A stretch of DNA of 64,000 nucleotides, from positions 124,001-188,000 of the forward strand of contig JGZV01000002.1 of assembly GCA_000741495.1 (NCBI GenBank), in the 5' to 3' direction. The first letter of the stretch is position 1. Each line of letters opens with the position of its first letter. Positions 40,276 to 50,033 of the stretch are shown here, in pieces. The DNA is from Bifidobacterium thermophilum. GTDB taxonomy: Bacteria; Actinomycetota; Actinomycetes; Actinomycetales; Bifidobacteriaceae. Under the pieces are notes generated by a model. That model was not told the origin of the DNA. It did not search any database and saw only the letters and a list, made by a program, of their open reading frames with translations. The position numbers and the translations under genes are program-made.

Positions 40276-41475
40276 TCAGTTCGCATTACTGTTCGAGTTT
40301 TTGTATTCGTCGCGCAGCTTCCAGAACTCGTCTTCCGTTGCTGCGAACTTCGTCTCTCCTGTGGTCAGGTTGACCGTGACGAAATACAGCCAGTCACCTT
40401 CCGGCGGGTTCATCGCCGCTTTGATGGCGGATTCTCCCGGATTGCTGATCGGGGTAGGCGGCAGTCCCGTGTTCACTCGCGTGTTATACGGGTTCGAAGC
40501 GTCGTTGAGCATGGCGTCGGTGAGCTTGTCCGCCGAGACGCCCAGACCGTAAGCGACAGTCGAATCCATGCCCAGCGGCATATTCTTGGCCATACGGTTG
40601 AGAATCACACGTACCACTTTGCCGTAGTATTCTTCTGAATTGACTTCGGATTCTGAAATCGAGGCGATAATCAGCAGTCGCTGACGGTCGGTGCCAGTAG
40701 GCACACCGAGAGCATCAAGCTTTTCGACCCGCTTATCAACCATCGTTTTGATGATGTCGCTCGCTGAACCGTGATTCTTCACATTGTATGTTCCCGGTTC
40801 AAACCAGCCTTCGAACTTGCCGCCGGCTTCAGCGGGAAGAATACCCGCACCGCCGCCGTTGATCACCGCGTTGAAATCGTCAGCGCTGATACCTGACAAT
40901 TTCGCCGCGTCAGCAATCACCTGGGAGACACGCTCCCCCGCTTTGACTTGGAGGAAGCCCGTGGCTTTGGACTGGTCGGACAGAATCGCGACGACATCAG
41001 CGGACGCCATGTGCTTTTTCAGTTCATACGTTCCCGGATACAACGTGCTGTTATTCGCTGCGACCGCGCTGGTGAACGCACCTTGCGATTTGACGACATC
41101 GGCTTTGACCAGTTTGTCACCGATTTCCGCTGGGCCTTCGCCGCTTTCCACCGTGAATTCCACGGCGCCGCTGCCAGGACCCGGATAATCTGCGGTCAAC
41201 GCCTCAGATGCTCGCTCACGGGCGTCCCGCCACATGGTGAGCCGATGGTATCCGAATCCAGCCAACGAGCAGACGACGGCGACCACGAGAACGATGACGA
41301 CGATGCGAGTCAACTGTTGTGTCCGCTTACGTTCCTTCGACTTGCGGATTTCCCGTCTGGAACGGGGGGCATCTTCATCCGAAAGGATATGTGCATCCGA
41401 TTCAAGCACTTTGGGAGCGTCCGGATCAGTCCATTGCGTACGCTCCTCAAAAAAATCACGAAAATCATCCGCCAT
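40276..41475 (-). CDS. mltG: Endolytic murein transglycosylase MltG
   Basis: The 399-residue protein has a cytoplasmic N-terminus (about 1-70), one membrane helix (RIVVIVLVVAVVCSLAGF) and an extracellular YceG domain. The active-site region is LLIIASISESEVNSEEYYG, with the catalytic Glu in ISES, and the C-terminal TGLPPTPISNPGESAI motif is present. It cleaves nascent peptidoglycan strands and sets glycan length. The start at 41475 follows GAGGAA and overlaps ruvX by 11 bp. It sits between ruvX and aroC, the usual actinobacterial order. Confidence 0.94.
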   Translation of the reverse strand: MADDFRDFFEERTQWTDPDAPKVLESDAHILSDEDAPRSRREIRKSKERKRTQQLTRIVVIVLVVAVVCSLAGFGYHRLTMWRDARERASEALTADYPGPGSGAVEFTVESGEGPAEIGDKLVKADVVKSQGAFTSAVAANNSTLYPGTYELKKHMASADVVAILSDQSKATGFLQVKAGERVSQVIADAAKLSGISADDFNAVINGGGAGILPAEAGGKFEGWFEPGTYNVKNHGSASDIIKTMVDKRVEKLDALGVPTGTDRQRLLIIASISESEVNSEEYYGKVVRVILNRMAKNMPLGMDSTVAYGLGVSADKLTDAMLNDASNPYNTRVNTGLPPTPISNPGESAIKAAMNPPEGDWLYFVTVNLTTGETKFAATEDEFWKLRDEYKNSNSNAN

Positions 41476-41983
41476 ATTCGTTCCTCTTCCTTGTCTCATC
41501 GGACAGCACCCCATTGTGTTGTCCTTCGTCCGTCCGTGCAGCATCCAGCGCAGACTGCAAAATCAGCACCGCCGACTGCTGATCCACCATAGGTCGATGC
41601 CCACGCGTCGCAATACGCACATCAGACAGCTGTCGGTGCGCGGTGACTGTGGTCAGCCGTTCATCATGCAATTCAACCACTGGAATATCGTCAATATGCA
41701 ATTGATCCGTATCACGATATTCAACCATGCGAGCAACCAACTCATGAGTCCAGCGTCGCGCTTTTTTCGCGCTTTCGCCCGCACTGCCGCTCAGCAACAG
41801 CGGCATACCTACCACCACGTGGTCGACATGCTCGCGTTCAATGATGTCAATCACGTCATCGATGGCTTCCAACGCGTCGCCATACACGCGAATATTGCCA
41901 ATCGGGTGTGCAAAGGTCAGCTCCGGGTCGGACAATGCCAGTCCGACCCGGGCTGCACCAAGGTCGACACCAAGCCACACCAT
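41465..41983 (-). CDS. ruvX: Putative pre-16S rRNA nuclease/Holliday junction resolvase YqgF (RuvX)
   Basis: The 172-residue RNase H-fold protein shows WLGVDLGAARVGLALSD, VVVGMPLLLSGSAGESA and a C-terminal DQQSAVLILQSALD with conserved acidic residues. YqgF trims 16S rRNA precursor in E. coli. It lies between alaS (8 nt upstream) and mltG (overlapping), so it is part of one operon. Confidence 0.94.
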   Translation of the reverse strand: MVWLGVDLGAARVGLALSDPELTFAHPIGNIRVYGDALEAIDDVIDIIEREHVDHVVVGMPLLLSGSAGESAKKARRWTHELVARMVEYRDTDQLHIDDIPVVELHDERLTTVTAHRQLSDVRIATRGHRPMVDQQSAVLILQSALDAARTDEGQHNGVLSDETRKRNEYGG

Positions 41984-41991
41984 ATGGGTGG

Positions 41992-44667
41992 TCAGCCTCT
42001 CATCGCCTCGTTACGCAACGAAACCAGCGCCGCGTCGATCTTGCTGGCGTCGGCACCGCCGCCCTGGGCGAAGTCCGGCTTGCCGCCGCCACCGCCGCCG
42101 AGCACCTTGGAAGCGCCGCGAACCAAGTCGCCAGCCTTGATGCCCGACTTGCGTGCGGCATCATTGGTGGCGACAGCGACCATCGGCTTATCATCCGCGT
42201 TCACGCCCGCAAGAGCCACGACAACAGGCTTATCCTCACCAAGACGGCCGCGGATATCAAGCACGGTCTTACGCAGGGCGTCGAAGGAGCCGAAATGCCC
42301 CACGTTCTTGGCGGCTACGACAACCGGTGCGTCGGAATGCTGCGCTTCGGCGACGATTTGCGGAATGGCCGCTGCAAGTTGGGACTCGTACATCGATGCG
42401 AGACGACGATCGGATTCCTTGAGCTTGGCCAGCAGCGTATTGACACGGTCAGCCAATTCGTCAGGACGAGCGTTGAGCTTGTCAGACAGCTGGGAGACGA
42501 GAGCATGCTCGCGAGCATTGAACTCGTATGCGCCCTGGCCCACCACGGCGTCGACACGGCGAACACCCTGACCGATGGAAGCCTCGGACATGATGCTAAT
42601 CTGGCCGATCTTGCCGACATGATCGACATGGGTGCCGCCGCACAGCTCACGGCTCCAGCCATCCTCACCAATCGAGACGACACGAACGATATCGCCGTAC
42701 TTCTCGCCGAACAGATGCATCGCGCCGAGAGCGATGGCGTCATCGAACTTCATTTCGGTTGTCGTAACGGCCAGATTGTCGCGCAAGCGATCATTGACCC
42801 GAGCCTCGACAGCGTTCATGATGTCCTTGCTCGGGGCCTTGGACCACTGGAAGTCGAAACGCAGACGGTTCGGCGCATCTTCCGAACCGCGCTGGGTCGC
42901 CTGCGGGCCAAGCTCTTCCCGCAACGCCTTATGTACCATGTGTGTGGCGGTGTGCGAACGTGCGATGGCGCCACGGCGATTGAGGTCAATATTGGCGTTC
43001 ACATCAGCGCCGACAACCAAGGTCCCCTCAGTCAGACGGCACTGGTGGACGATAAGATCCTTGATCGGCTTCTGCACATCATCCACTTCGAGTACGGCGC
43101 CATCGTCAGAGATGATTTCACCCTGATCGGCGAGCTGGCCGCCAGCCTCCGCGTAGAACGGCGTGCGGTCGAGAATGACTTCGACATTCGCCGGACCGGT
43201 CACCGCCGGAACAGAACCCTTGCCTTCCTGCATGATGCCAAGGACCCTGGAACGGCTCGAGAAATCGGTATAGCCAAGGAAATCAATCGGCTTGGCAAGT
43301 GTCTTCTTGAAATCGTCGTAGACGCTCAGATCCACGTTGTGGCGCTTCTTCAGGGCGTCGGCGCGTGCGCGGGACTTCTGTTCAGCCATGAGTTCACGGA
43401 ACTTGGCCTCATCAACCTTGACCCCCTGCTCCTGAGCCATCTCAAGGGTCAACTCGATCGGGAAGCCGTAGGTGTCGTGAAGCTTGAACGCGTCCTCACC
43501 GGACACTTCACCATGGTGGCTCTTGGCCTGGTTGACCGCGACATCAAGAATCGTGGTACCGCTTTCCAATGTACGCAGGAACGCATCCTCCTCGCCGAAC
43601 GCGGATTCACACACATCGTGGAACGTGTCCTTGAGTTCAGGATAATTCGGCTCCATCGCAGCTTCAGACACCGGGAAGAGCGTGGGCAGCACATGGTCGC
43701 GCACGCCGAGCATGCGCATCGAGCGGACGGTGCGGCGCAGCAGACGGCGCAGCACGTAGCCGCGTCCGACATTGCTGGGGCGTACGCCGTCGGACATGAT
43801 CATGAGGGCGGAGCGCACATGGTCCGCGACGACGCGGAAGCGCACGTCGGCTTCCGGATCCTCGCCATAGGTGCGGCCGGACAGCTTCTGTGCGGCCTCA
43901 ATGACAGGGAACACCTCATCGGTCTCATAGATGTTCTGCTTGCCCTGCATCAGGTAAGCCAAACGTTCAAGACCGGCACCGGTATCGATGTTCTTGTGCT
44001 CGAGTTCACCGACAATATGCAAATCGGTCTTGGACTTGACGTTATCCACCTCATAGTTTTCGAACACCAGATCCCAGATTTCGATGAAACGGTTTTCATC
44101 GGCTGCCGGGCCACCATCCCGGCCATACTCCGGACCGCGGTCGACATAGATCTCGGAGCATGGGCCGCCGGGACCGGGGCCGCCTGTGGTCCAGAAGTTG
44201 TCTTCCATACCGAAAATCTGCATGTGCTCGGGGTCGAAGCCCTCGTTCTTCCAGATGGAGCGGGCTTCCTCATCGTCAGTGTATGTGGTGACCCACAGCT
44301 TTTCAGGGTCGAAGCCGTACCCGCCTTTATCCTGCGGCGTAGTCAGCAACTCCCACGCGTAGTGGATCGCCTCTTCCTTGAAATAATCACCGAACGAGAA
44401 ATTACCAAGCATCTGGAAGAAGGTGCCATGACGCGTGGTTTTACCGACTTCATCAATGTCCAGCGTACGCACGCACTTCTGGTTCGATGCCATACGCCTC
44501 GATGGCGGTGTCTGCTCGCCCAGCAAATACGGGATGAACGGCACCATGCCCGCGATGGTGAACAAGGTCGTCGGGTTCGGCGAAATCAGTGACGCCGAAG
44601 GTACGACCATATGGCCGTTCTTCTCGAAATAGTCGAGATAACGCTTTGCGATGTCTGCAGTGCGCAT
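41992..44667 (-). CDS. alaS: Alanyl-tRNA synthetase
   Basis: The 891-residue protein has the class-II catalytic domain, the editing domain with [13 protein letters not shown] (zinc ligands) and [10 protein letters not shown], and a C-terminal DHHA1 domain rich in glycines ([18 protein letters not shown]). It charges tRNA-Ala. The N-terminus [19 protein letters not shown] is canonical. It is preceded by two small membrane-protein genes on the same strand. Confidence 0.97.
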   Translation of the reverse strand: MRTADIAKRYLDYFEKNGHMVVPSASLISPNPTTLFTIAGMVPFIPYLLGEQTPPSRRMASNQKCVRTLDIDEVGKTTRHGTFFQMLGNFSFGDYFKEEAIHYAWELLTTPQDKGGYGFDPEKLWVTTYTDDEEARSIWKNEGFDPEHMQIFGMEDNFWTTGGPGPGGPCSEIYVDRGPEYGRDGGPAADENRFIEIWDLVFENYEVDNVKSKTDLHIVGELEHKNIDTGAGLERLAYLMQGKQNIYETDEVFPVIEAAQKLSGRTYGEDPEADVRFRVVADHVRSALMIMSDGVRPSNVGRGYVLRRLLRRTVRSMRMLGVRDHVLPTLFPVSEAAMEPNYPELKDTFHDVCESAFGEEDAFLRTLESGTTILDVAVNQAKSHHGEVSGEDAFKLHDTYGFPIELTLEMAQEQGVKVDEAKFRELMAEQKSRARADALKKRHNVDLSVYDDFKKTLAKPIDFLGYTDFSSRSRVLGIMQEGKGSVPAVTGPANVEVILDRTPFYAEAGGQLADQGEIISDDGAVLEVDDVQKPIKDLIVHQCRLTEGTLVVGADVNANIDLNRRGAIARSHTATHMVHKALREELGPQATQRGSEDAPNRLRFDFQWSKAPSKDIMNAVEARVNDRLRDNLAVTTTEMKFDDAIALGAMHLFGEKYGDIVRVVSIGEDGWSRELCGGTHVDHVGKIGQISIMSEASIGQGVRRVDAVVGQGAYEFNAREHALVSQLSDKLNARPDELADRVNTLLAKLKESDRRLASMYESQLAAAIPQIVAEAQHSDAPVVVAAKNVGHFGSFDALRKTVLDIRGRLGEDKPVVVALAGVNADDKPMVAVATNDAARKSGIKAGDLVRGASKVLGGGGGGKPDFAQGGGADASKIDAALVSLRNEAMRG

Positions 44668-44765
44668 AAGCGAGATAACTCCTTGTGTTGTTGAGGGCTC
44701 GGCATGTGCGGCGGGCCCGACAGAAATATATAGCGGAATGTGGTCAGTTCAGCAATGGACTTGCG

Positions 44766-45002
44766 CTATTCGGCGATGCCGGAATATTGCCGGTTGAGCT
44801 CAGCCTCCCGCGCCTTGCGTGCGGTGTTGAACTCCTCAATCAGTCCTGCAAGCGTGCGTTGCATCACATTGTTCTGGTCAGGGCCGAGCAGGAATTGTCT
44901 CGCCTTGTCAGGAGTGTTCGCTTTGACATAGGCCTGTGCTTTGGCCACTGCAACCACGCCGATGGTGACGCCTACCGCAACCCAAAATACTCGTTTCATC
45001 AC
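44766..45002 (-). CDS. Small single-pass membrane protein, function unknown
   Basis: The 78-residue protein has one N-terminal hydrophobic segment (VFWVAVGVTIGVVAVAKA) and a helical charged C-terminus (NTARKAREAELNRQYSG). Proteins of this size and layout are conserved between DUF948 genes and alaS in Actinobacteria. Its start overlaps the DUF948 stop by 4 bp, so the two are probably co-translated. No catalytic motif is visible. Confidence 0.8.
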   Translation of the reverse strand: MMKRVFWVAVGVTIGVVAVAKAQAYVKANTPDKARQFLLGPDQNNVMQRTLAGLIEEFNTARKAREAELNRQYSGIAE

Positions 45003-45433
45003 GCCTCCTTGGTCTGGGAAGCCGCCGCCTTCACCGCTGTTGGAGCGGACGGCTTGGCGGGTGTGGACTGAAGCCCGGATTTCTTGGAGAAGAAGGACTG
45101 GGCGGTAGTTTTCACAGCGTACAAGGTCGACGCAGCCTTGATAACAGGCTTGCCGAGGAAGGATCCGTACAAATCAGTCAATGCGCTGATATTCGTGGCG
45201 GTTGTCGACGCGGAATCGGAAATCCTGTTGACGTCGGCCAAGGATTTATTCACTTGCTTGACTGTAGTGACACCTTCATCAAGAGCCGGAATGGCGTGGT
45301 CGCCCGACTCCTTGACCGTCAAGGCAACCTGGTCGAACAGCTTGCCCAAACGGATCAGGGGGTAGATCAGGAAACCGACAAGAATCGCGAATGCGATTGC
45401 CGCGATCAGACCGGCGACGTCTCCGACACCCAT
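44999..45433 (-). CDS. DUF948 family membrane protein
   Basis: The 144-residue protein has an N-terminal membrane helix (about 5-28) and a long amphipathic helical region with the DUF948 pattern (LADVNRISDSASTTATNISALTD), then a Lys/Ala/Ser-rich tail. The family resembles chemotaxis-receptor coiled coils but has unknown function. Its place upstream of alaS is conserved in Actinobacteria. Confidence 0.88.
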   Translation of the reverse strand: MGVGDVAGLIAAIAFAILVGFLIYPLIRLGKLFDQVALTVKESGDHAIPALDEGVTTVKQVNKSLADVNRISDSASTTATNISALTDLYGSFLGKPVIKAASTLYAVKTTAQSFFSKKSGLQSTPAKPSAPTAVKAAASQTKEA

Positions 45434-45544
45434 GCGAACCTCTTTCTGCTCACGCGCATCATGCGCTTACAATACCGCATTTAGCCTAGTATCCGGGCGA
45501 GACGGCAAGCATCACCCGAATGACATCGACCTTATCTGTTCCTG

Positions 45545-46219
45545 TCACTTGTTGTACGACACTACGCTAAGAGCATGGTCGAACGGGGCCTCAGTGTCAA
45601 GGTCCATGTGTGTAACACTGCCGTTGGCCGGACGACAGGACAAGTCATACCCTTCCGGAGCGAACCGTTGCATAAGACTGAGCAGCGTGTTGCCGTGGGA
45701 AATCTGCAGCACGTTATCCCCGTCACGCAAATCAGGATTCTGCGCAATCAGACGATATCCTCCGGCGATACGTTCCCAATATTCCCCATCGGATTCAGCA
45801 TCATGGAACGGGTCAGCTTCTTTGAGGAAATCACGTGTCGCTGCAAGCCCATACCGGTCAACGATGGCGTTGTACGTTCCGACACCATGAGGGGCTCCCG
45901 CCGCCCACCATGCCATTGACATGTCCTGTCCTTCAAAATACCCGTAGAACTGCTCACGAAAATGCATATCCGCAACCAGCTTGGGACGCACATGACCGCA
46001 CCGCTCATTCACGTCGAGAATCCGGCGCGCCGTTTGTTCAGCCCTCGTAGTGTCCGAACAGTAGGCAGCAGCAAATGCGATATCAGCCAGTTTGTGTGCC
46101 GCAGTGTCCGCGTCGGCAATGCCCTGATCGGTCAATGGTGAATTCGACCATCCTTGCAACCGGTTGTACCGGTTGAAGAAGGTTTGCCCGTGTCGCACGA
46201 GATAGATGTGAATCCTCAT
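45545..46219 (-). CDS. Histidine phosphatase family protein (phosphoglycerate mutase-like)
   Basis: The 224-residue protein begins MRIHIYLVRHGQTFFNRYNR, with the phospho-accepting histidine in RHG. Other conserved residues are SDTTRAEQTA and QISHGNTLLSL with the second histidine. The substrate is not evident, and several branches of this superfamily share these motifs. It is followed on the same strand by the DUF948 gene and is divergent from the acyltransferase gene. Confidence 0.88.
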   Translation of the reverse strand: MRIHIYLVRHGQTFFNRYNRLQGWSNSPLTDQGIADADTAAHKLADIAFAAAYCSDTTRAEQTARRILDVNERCGHVRPKLVADMHFREQFYGYFEGQDMSMAWWAAGAPHGVGTYNAIVDRYGLAATRDFLKEADPFHDAESDGEYWERIAGGYRLIAQNPDLRDGDNVLQISHGNTLLSLMQRFAPEGYDLSCRPANGSVTHMDLDTEAPFDHALSVVSYNK

Positions 46220-46336
46220 ATTCCCATGCTATCGCCGCTGATCTGAGCAACCATCCGGTCTCCGGCGTGTCGCGCTCCGCTACGTCTTCGGTGTTCAGTA
46301 GAAATGTCTATCGCATCGGGCATGAGGAAAGGGACC

Positions 46337-48502
46337 ATGTTGGCACGTTCAGCCGGCTTCAATACGAGCAATGCCACCACATCGCATGACGAACGGATAT
46401 CGCCGAGATTCCGTGGTATCGATGGGTTGCGTGCACTCGCAATCATCGCGATCGTCGCGTATCATGCATCACCTTCCCCGTTCTCTGGTGGGTTCCTCGG
46501 TGTCACGACGTTCTTCGTGATCACAGGATTCCTCATGACACGTAGTATTGAGCATGCATGGCAGTCAGGGCGCTTCCGCTACGTGACGATGATCCGTAAG
46601 CGTCTTATCCGGCTGTGGCCCATGCTCCTGTCTTCCATTGCGCTGACGGTGCCGTTGATATACCTGCTCGCCCCGTCGCTACTGCCCAAAACCCAGTCCG
46701 ACGCATTGCCGTCTGCTGTGTTCGCCGTCAATTGGGTGTACATTTTGCGCAAAGTACCGTATTTTGCTGCCGCTGGTCTTCCCTCTCCCTTTACACCGCT
46801 GTGGTTCATTGCCGTCATTATGCAGTTTGCGATTGTCTGGACGGCGCTACTATGGCTGCTGCACCGTGTGTGCCGCTCACGTGCGTGGCTTCATGGCGCA
46901 GTGTGGTTCATGATCATCCTGTCAAGCATTGCCATGGCATGGTCCGCATCCCACGGAGACGATACGACTCACGCGTATTATGGGCTTGACACCCGTGCCG
47001 CGGAAATGCTTGTCGGCGCCGAGCTCGCGCTCATGCTTGACGACACTGCGGCCTGGCGGGCTGCCGCGGAAGCATCGGCGGAAGGCACCCCCTCCGCAAG
47101 GCGAATGCCCGTGTGGCTATCACGCGTACTCAACTGGCATGGCAGTCTCGGATCAGTACATGTCGGCATGCTGGATATCGCGGCGATGGTTTCCCTGATG
47201 GTATTGGCCGTCGGCTGCTTCACCGTCCATGGCGACGATGCGTGGATGTACCGCGGCGGGTTCACCGGCGCCGCGTTGCTGTCAGCATGCATCGTCGCCG
47301 CCTGCACGTCGGCGGATTCGCTGACTGACCGGGTACTCGGCTGCGCCCCGCTGGTCACTATCGGTTCTCGAGCATTCGCATTATATCTGGTTCACTACCC
47401 GCTGCTCGAAGTGATGAACCCGGCGACCCGTACCGCCGATCTGCCGTGGTGGGGCTGGCTGGTGGAAGCGCTCATCCTGTGTACCGCCGCGGAATTGCTG
47501 TACAGGTTCGTTGAACGCCCCCTGACACGAGAGCATGGCGACAAGCATGAGGGGCTCGCTCAGCCTCTTGGTATGGCGAACCGTGGTGCTGACAACCAGT
47601 CTTCGCTATCCGACACGACCGGGACTATGCCACCATTCGATTCCCTTCGCCGTCGTGTGAGCGCCCCCGTCATTTCCACGGTGTCATCCTTGCGCCCAGC
47701 CGCCCGTGTGCTCAGCGTGGCTGGCTTGATCACCGCCGTAGCGCTCGGTGTTGTCCCTGCCAATTGGCAGGAGATTTCGTATCGCCGAGCCGTGATGCTG
47801 CGCCCTGAAATCGCGGAGCGTAGCGTCTCACGGCTCCATGATCCGCATCATGGCAAATCCGCATCCCCCCAAGATGAAAGCATCTGACGCTCACGCCGGT
47901 ACGTCCCCGGCACCGCATACCACCAGCAGCTCGAAACCACCGGAACCTGCGCCATCGGTGACCCCAAAAGCGGAAAAAGTCCCCAAAGGCATGCCATTGA
48001 CGCAGTGGCTTATGACGCCTCCAGCGGATCATGCTCAGCAGACCCACTGATCATCGGTGATTCCGTGGCTTTAGGCGCAGCGGAACCGTTGCAACAGATC
48101 ATGCCGAAGGCCATTATTGACGCGCAAGTCAGCCGCCAATTGGGAACCGCTCCGGGTATTTACGCCCAACACGCCGCAGCAGGAACCGCCGGTAATGCCG
48201 TGGTTGTGGCGCTCGGCGACAACGGAGCGATTCGTGACGAATCCACGTTACAAGGCATTGTCGAAGCTTTCGACGGCAAACCGGTGTATTTCCTCACACT
48301 GCGCGCACCGGTCTCATGGCAGGATCCCAATAATGCGACCATTCGGTCTTTCGCGGCGCATCATGCCAATGTCGGAGTGATCGACTGGTACGGCACCAGC
48401 GAAGGACATAGCGAATACCTGTATGATGACGGCACACATTTGACGCCACAAGGCCGGGACGCCTACGCCATCATGATGCGTCAAGCATTCTGCGGCCAAT
48501 GA
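46337..48502 (+). pseudogene. Acyltransferase-3/SGNH fusion protein broken by two frameshifts
   Basis: The first frame (to 47887) encodes an acyltransferase-3 (OafA-like) domain: FRGIDGLRALAIIAIVAYHA, FLGVTTFFVITGF and about ten membrane helices. It ends after a C6 tract (47865-47870). A second frame continues as a Pro/Ser-rich linker (47871 to about 48006). The first frame then resumes with AYDASSGSCSADPLIIGDSV and a periplasmic SGNH domain ending in DDGTHLTPQGRDAYA. One extra C near 47870 and one missing G near 48007 would restore one protein of about 720 residues. Such fusions O-acetylate cell-surface polymers. Start choice is uncertain; ATGs at 46304 and 46322 are also in frame. Confidence 0.85.
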
Positions 48503-48571
48503 CGCTTCGTGTGCGGGCACGGCAGCATCATGGTGGCGGATGATACGGCGCTATTGCGGTAGACTGTGCCC

Positions 48572-48937
48572 ATGAGACGGTTTCTTATCAATTGGCTGAT
48601 TATGACCATCGCCGCCGGAGTGATGGTCGCTCTGTTACCCGGCATGCAAGCGAAAGGCGACCCGCCGATCCTCGGTATTGCCGCGTTCTCGCTATTCATG
48701 GCGCTTATCAACGCGTCCATCAAACCCGTTGTGCACGTGCTGGCGCTCCCCCTGTCCATTCTCAGTCTTGGGTTTGTTGCTCTGGTCATCAACTGGCTGT
48801 TCATGGAACTCGCGTCATGGCTTGCGTTCTCGTTCTTCGACGTCGGCGTGGTCATCAGCGGATTCTGGTGGTCCGTGCTTGGCTCACTGATCATGTCCAT
48901 CGTGTCGTCGATCGTCGCAGGCGTGCTCGGCGAGTAA
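48572..48937 (+). CDS. Phage holin family (PF04020-type) membrane protein
   Basis: The 121-residue protein has four hydrophobic segments. It matches the mycobacterial/actinobacterial phage-holin 4-2 family by its pattern, including LINASIKPVVHVLALPLSILSLG in parts. Despite the family name it is a chromosomal housekeeping membrane protein of unknown role and no phage genes are nearby. No Shine-Dalgarno sequence precedes the ATG at 48572. TAGACT, a TANNNT -10 box, ends 6 nt upstream, which suggests a leaderless transcript. Confidence 0.85.
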   Translation: MRRFLINWLIMTIAAGVMVALLPGMQAKGDPPILGIAAFSLFMALINASIKPVVHVLALPLSILSLGFVALVINWLFMELASWLAFSFFDVGVVISGFWWSVLGSLIMSIVSSIVAGVLGE

Positions 48938-49024
48938 ACGCACGCCGGCGAGCATGTCGTGGACTCGCGCCTGTATGGGCTGACCATGCAGGCGACGCAG
49001 CCGAGCGCAAATCCACCATCGTCT

Positions 49025-49065
49025 GCTTCTGCCGACGCTCACACCCACCCCAGTGTCAGCAGAAA
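49025..49065. repeat. Dispersed copy of the 40-bp repeat
   Basis: GCTTCTGCC, an 11-nt variable block, then CCACCCC and a GTCAGCAGA block align with the junction of two units of the tandem repeat at 18450-18585 (GCTTCTGCC, 11 nt, CCACCCC, GTCAACAGA). It lies between the holin gene and rpsD. Confidence 0.7.
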
Positions 49066-49106
49066 GGTATGAGTCATGCGCAGCGTGCGACGGTCGAACA
49101 GCAGAT

Positions 49107-49142
49107 AGCATAAGGCCCCGCATGCAAGCGGGGCCTTATGCT
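49107..49142. terminator. Bidirectional terminator between holin gene and rpsD
   Basis: A perfect 15-bp stem (AGCATAAGGCCCCGC with GCGGGGCCTTATGCT) with a 6-nt loop lies between the convergent holin and rpsD stops. Confidence 0.88.
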
Positions 49143-49173
49143 GTATGTCCTTGAAAAATGGAATGAATCCAGA

Positions 49174-49800
49174 TCAGCGAGCGTAGAACTCGACGACGTA
49201 CTGGATGTTCACCTGAACCGGAATCTCTTCCGGAACGGGCTTACGGGTCAGGGTCGCCTTCAGGGAGGCGAGGTTGACATCGAGGTACGGCGGAACCGCA
49301 GGAAGCACGTCACGGTGGACACCTTCAGCAGCAGCCTGGAACGGGACCATGGTCTGGCTCTTCGGACGAACCTGAATGGTCTGGCCGGGCTTGACGCGGT
49401 AGGACGGACGATCCACGATGTTGCCGTCAACCAGGATGTGACGGTGCACCACGAACTGACGAGCCTGAGCGGTCGTGCGGGCGAAGCCAGCACGAAGCAC
49501 GAGGGCGTCGAGACGGGTTTCAAGATCGGTGAGCATAGCGGCACCGGTCTGGCCGGCGGTACGGGTGCCCTTCACGTAAGCGGCGCGAAGCTGCTTCTCG
49601 GAGATACCGTACTGGGCGCGCAGACGCTGCTTCTCACGCAGACGCACCGCGTAATCGGATTCGGTGCGGCGGCGGGTGCGGCCGTGCTCGCCGGGAGCGT
49701 ACGGAGCTTCTCGAACAGGCGCTGCGCCTTCGGGGGTCAGTGCAATGCCGAGGGCGCGAGAAAGACGCACCTGACGGCGGGAACGCTGAGCGTTAGTCAT
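49174..49800 (-). CDS. rpsD: 30S ribosomal protein S4
   Basis: The 208-residue protein has the S4 N-terminal domain without the zinc-ribbon cysteines (C- type) and the S4 RNA-binding domain (LETRLDALVLRAGFARTTAQARQFVVHRHILVDG). It nucleates 30S assembly. The ATG at 49800 follows AAGGAAC. A 6-bp hairpin (CGCGAA/TTCGCG, 49833-49852) sits in the leader and could serve autoregulation. In related genomes rpsD is close to the DUF948-alaS genes; here a phosphatase, an acyltransferase and a holin-like gene lie between. Confidence 0.96.
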   Translation of the reverse strand: MTNAQRSRRQVRLSRALGIALTPEGAAPVREAPYAPGEHGRTRRRTESDYAVRLREKQRLRAQYGISEKQLRAAYVKGTRTAGQTGAAMLTDLETRLDALVLRAGFARTTAQARQFVVHRHILVDGNIVDRPSYRVKPGQTIQVRPKSQTMVPFQAAAEGVHRDVLPAVPPYLDVNLASLKATLTRKPVPEEIPVQVNIQYVVEFYAR

Positions 49801-50033
49801 GTTGTTCCTTTTCTGTCGTTATCTGAACGGAACGCGAAAGAAATCCTTCGCGCTGAGCCAGCCTCTCCAGTGCTTCATCGTGCCATGCACGAACGGTGAT
49901 TCTGATTGGACAGAACCATCGCCGACCCACTGACGGGCTAAGACTCCAGATAGTGCGTGCGGTTGCACACACGATTCACTAACATACACCATGCGTGCGA
50001 CTATGACGCAATCCGCCGCCGATGTGCTACCGT

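Noticed and set aside
41908-44592. 894-codon plus-strand frame opposite alaS
   Set aside because: It is the antisense of a complete, canonical alanyl-tRNA synthetase.
48572-48937. Prophage remnant, suggested by the holin-family gene
   Set aside because: The family is a common chromosomal one in Actinobacteria; no endolysin, integrase, capsid or attachment site is nearby.
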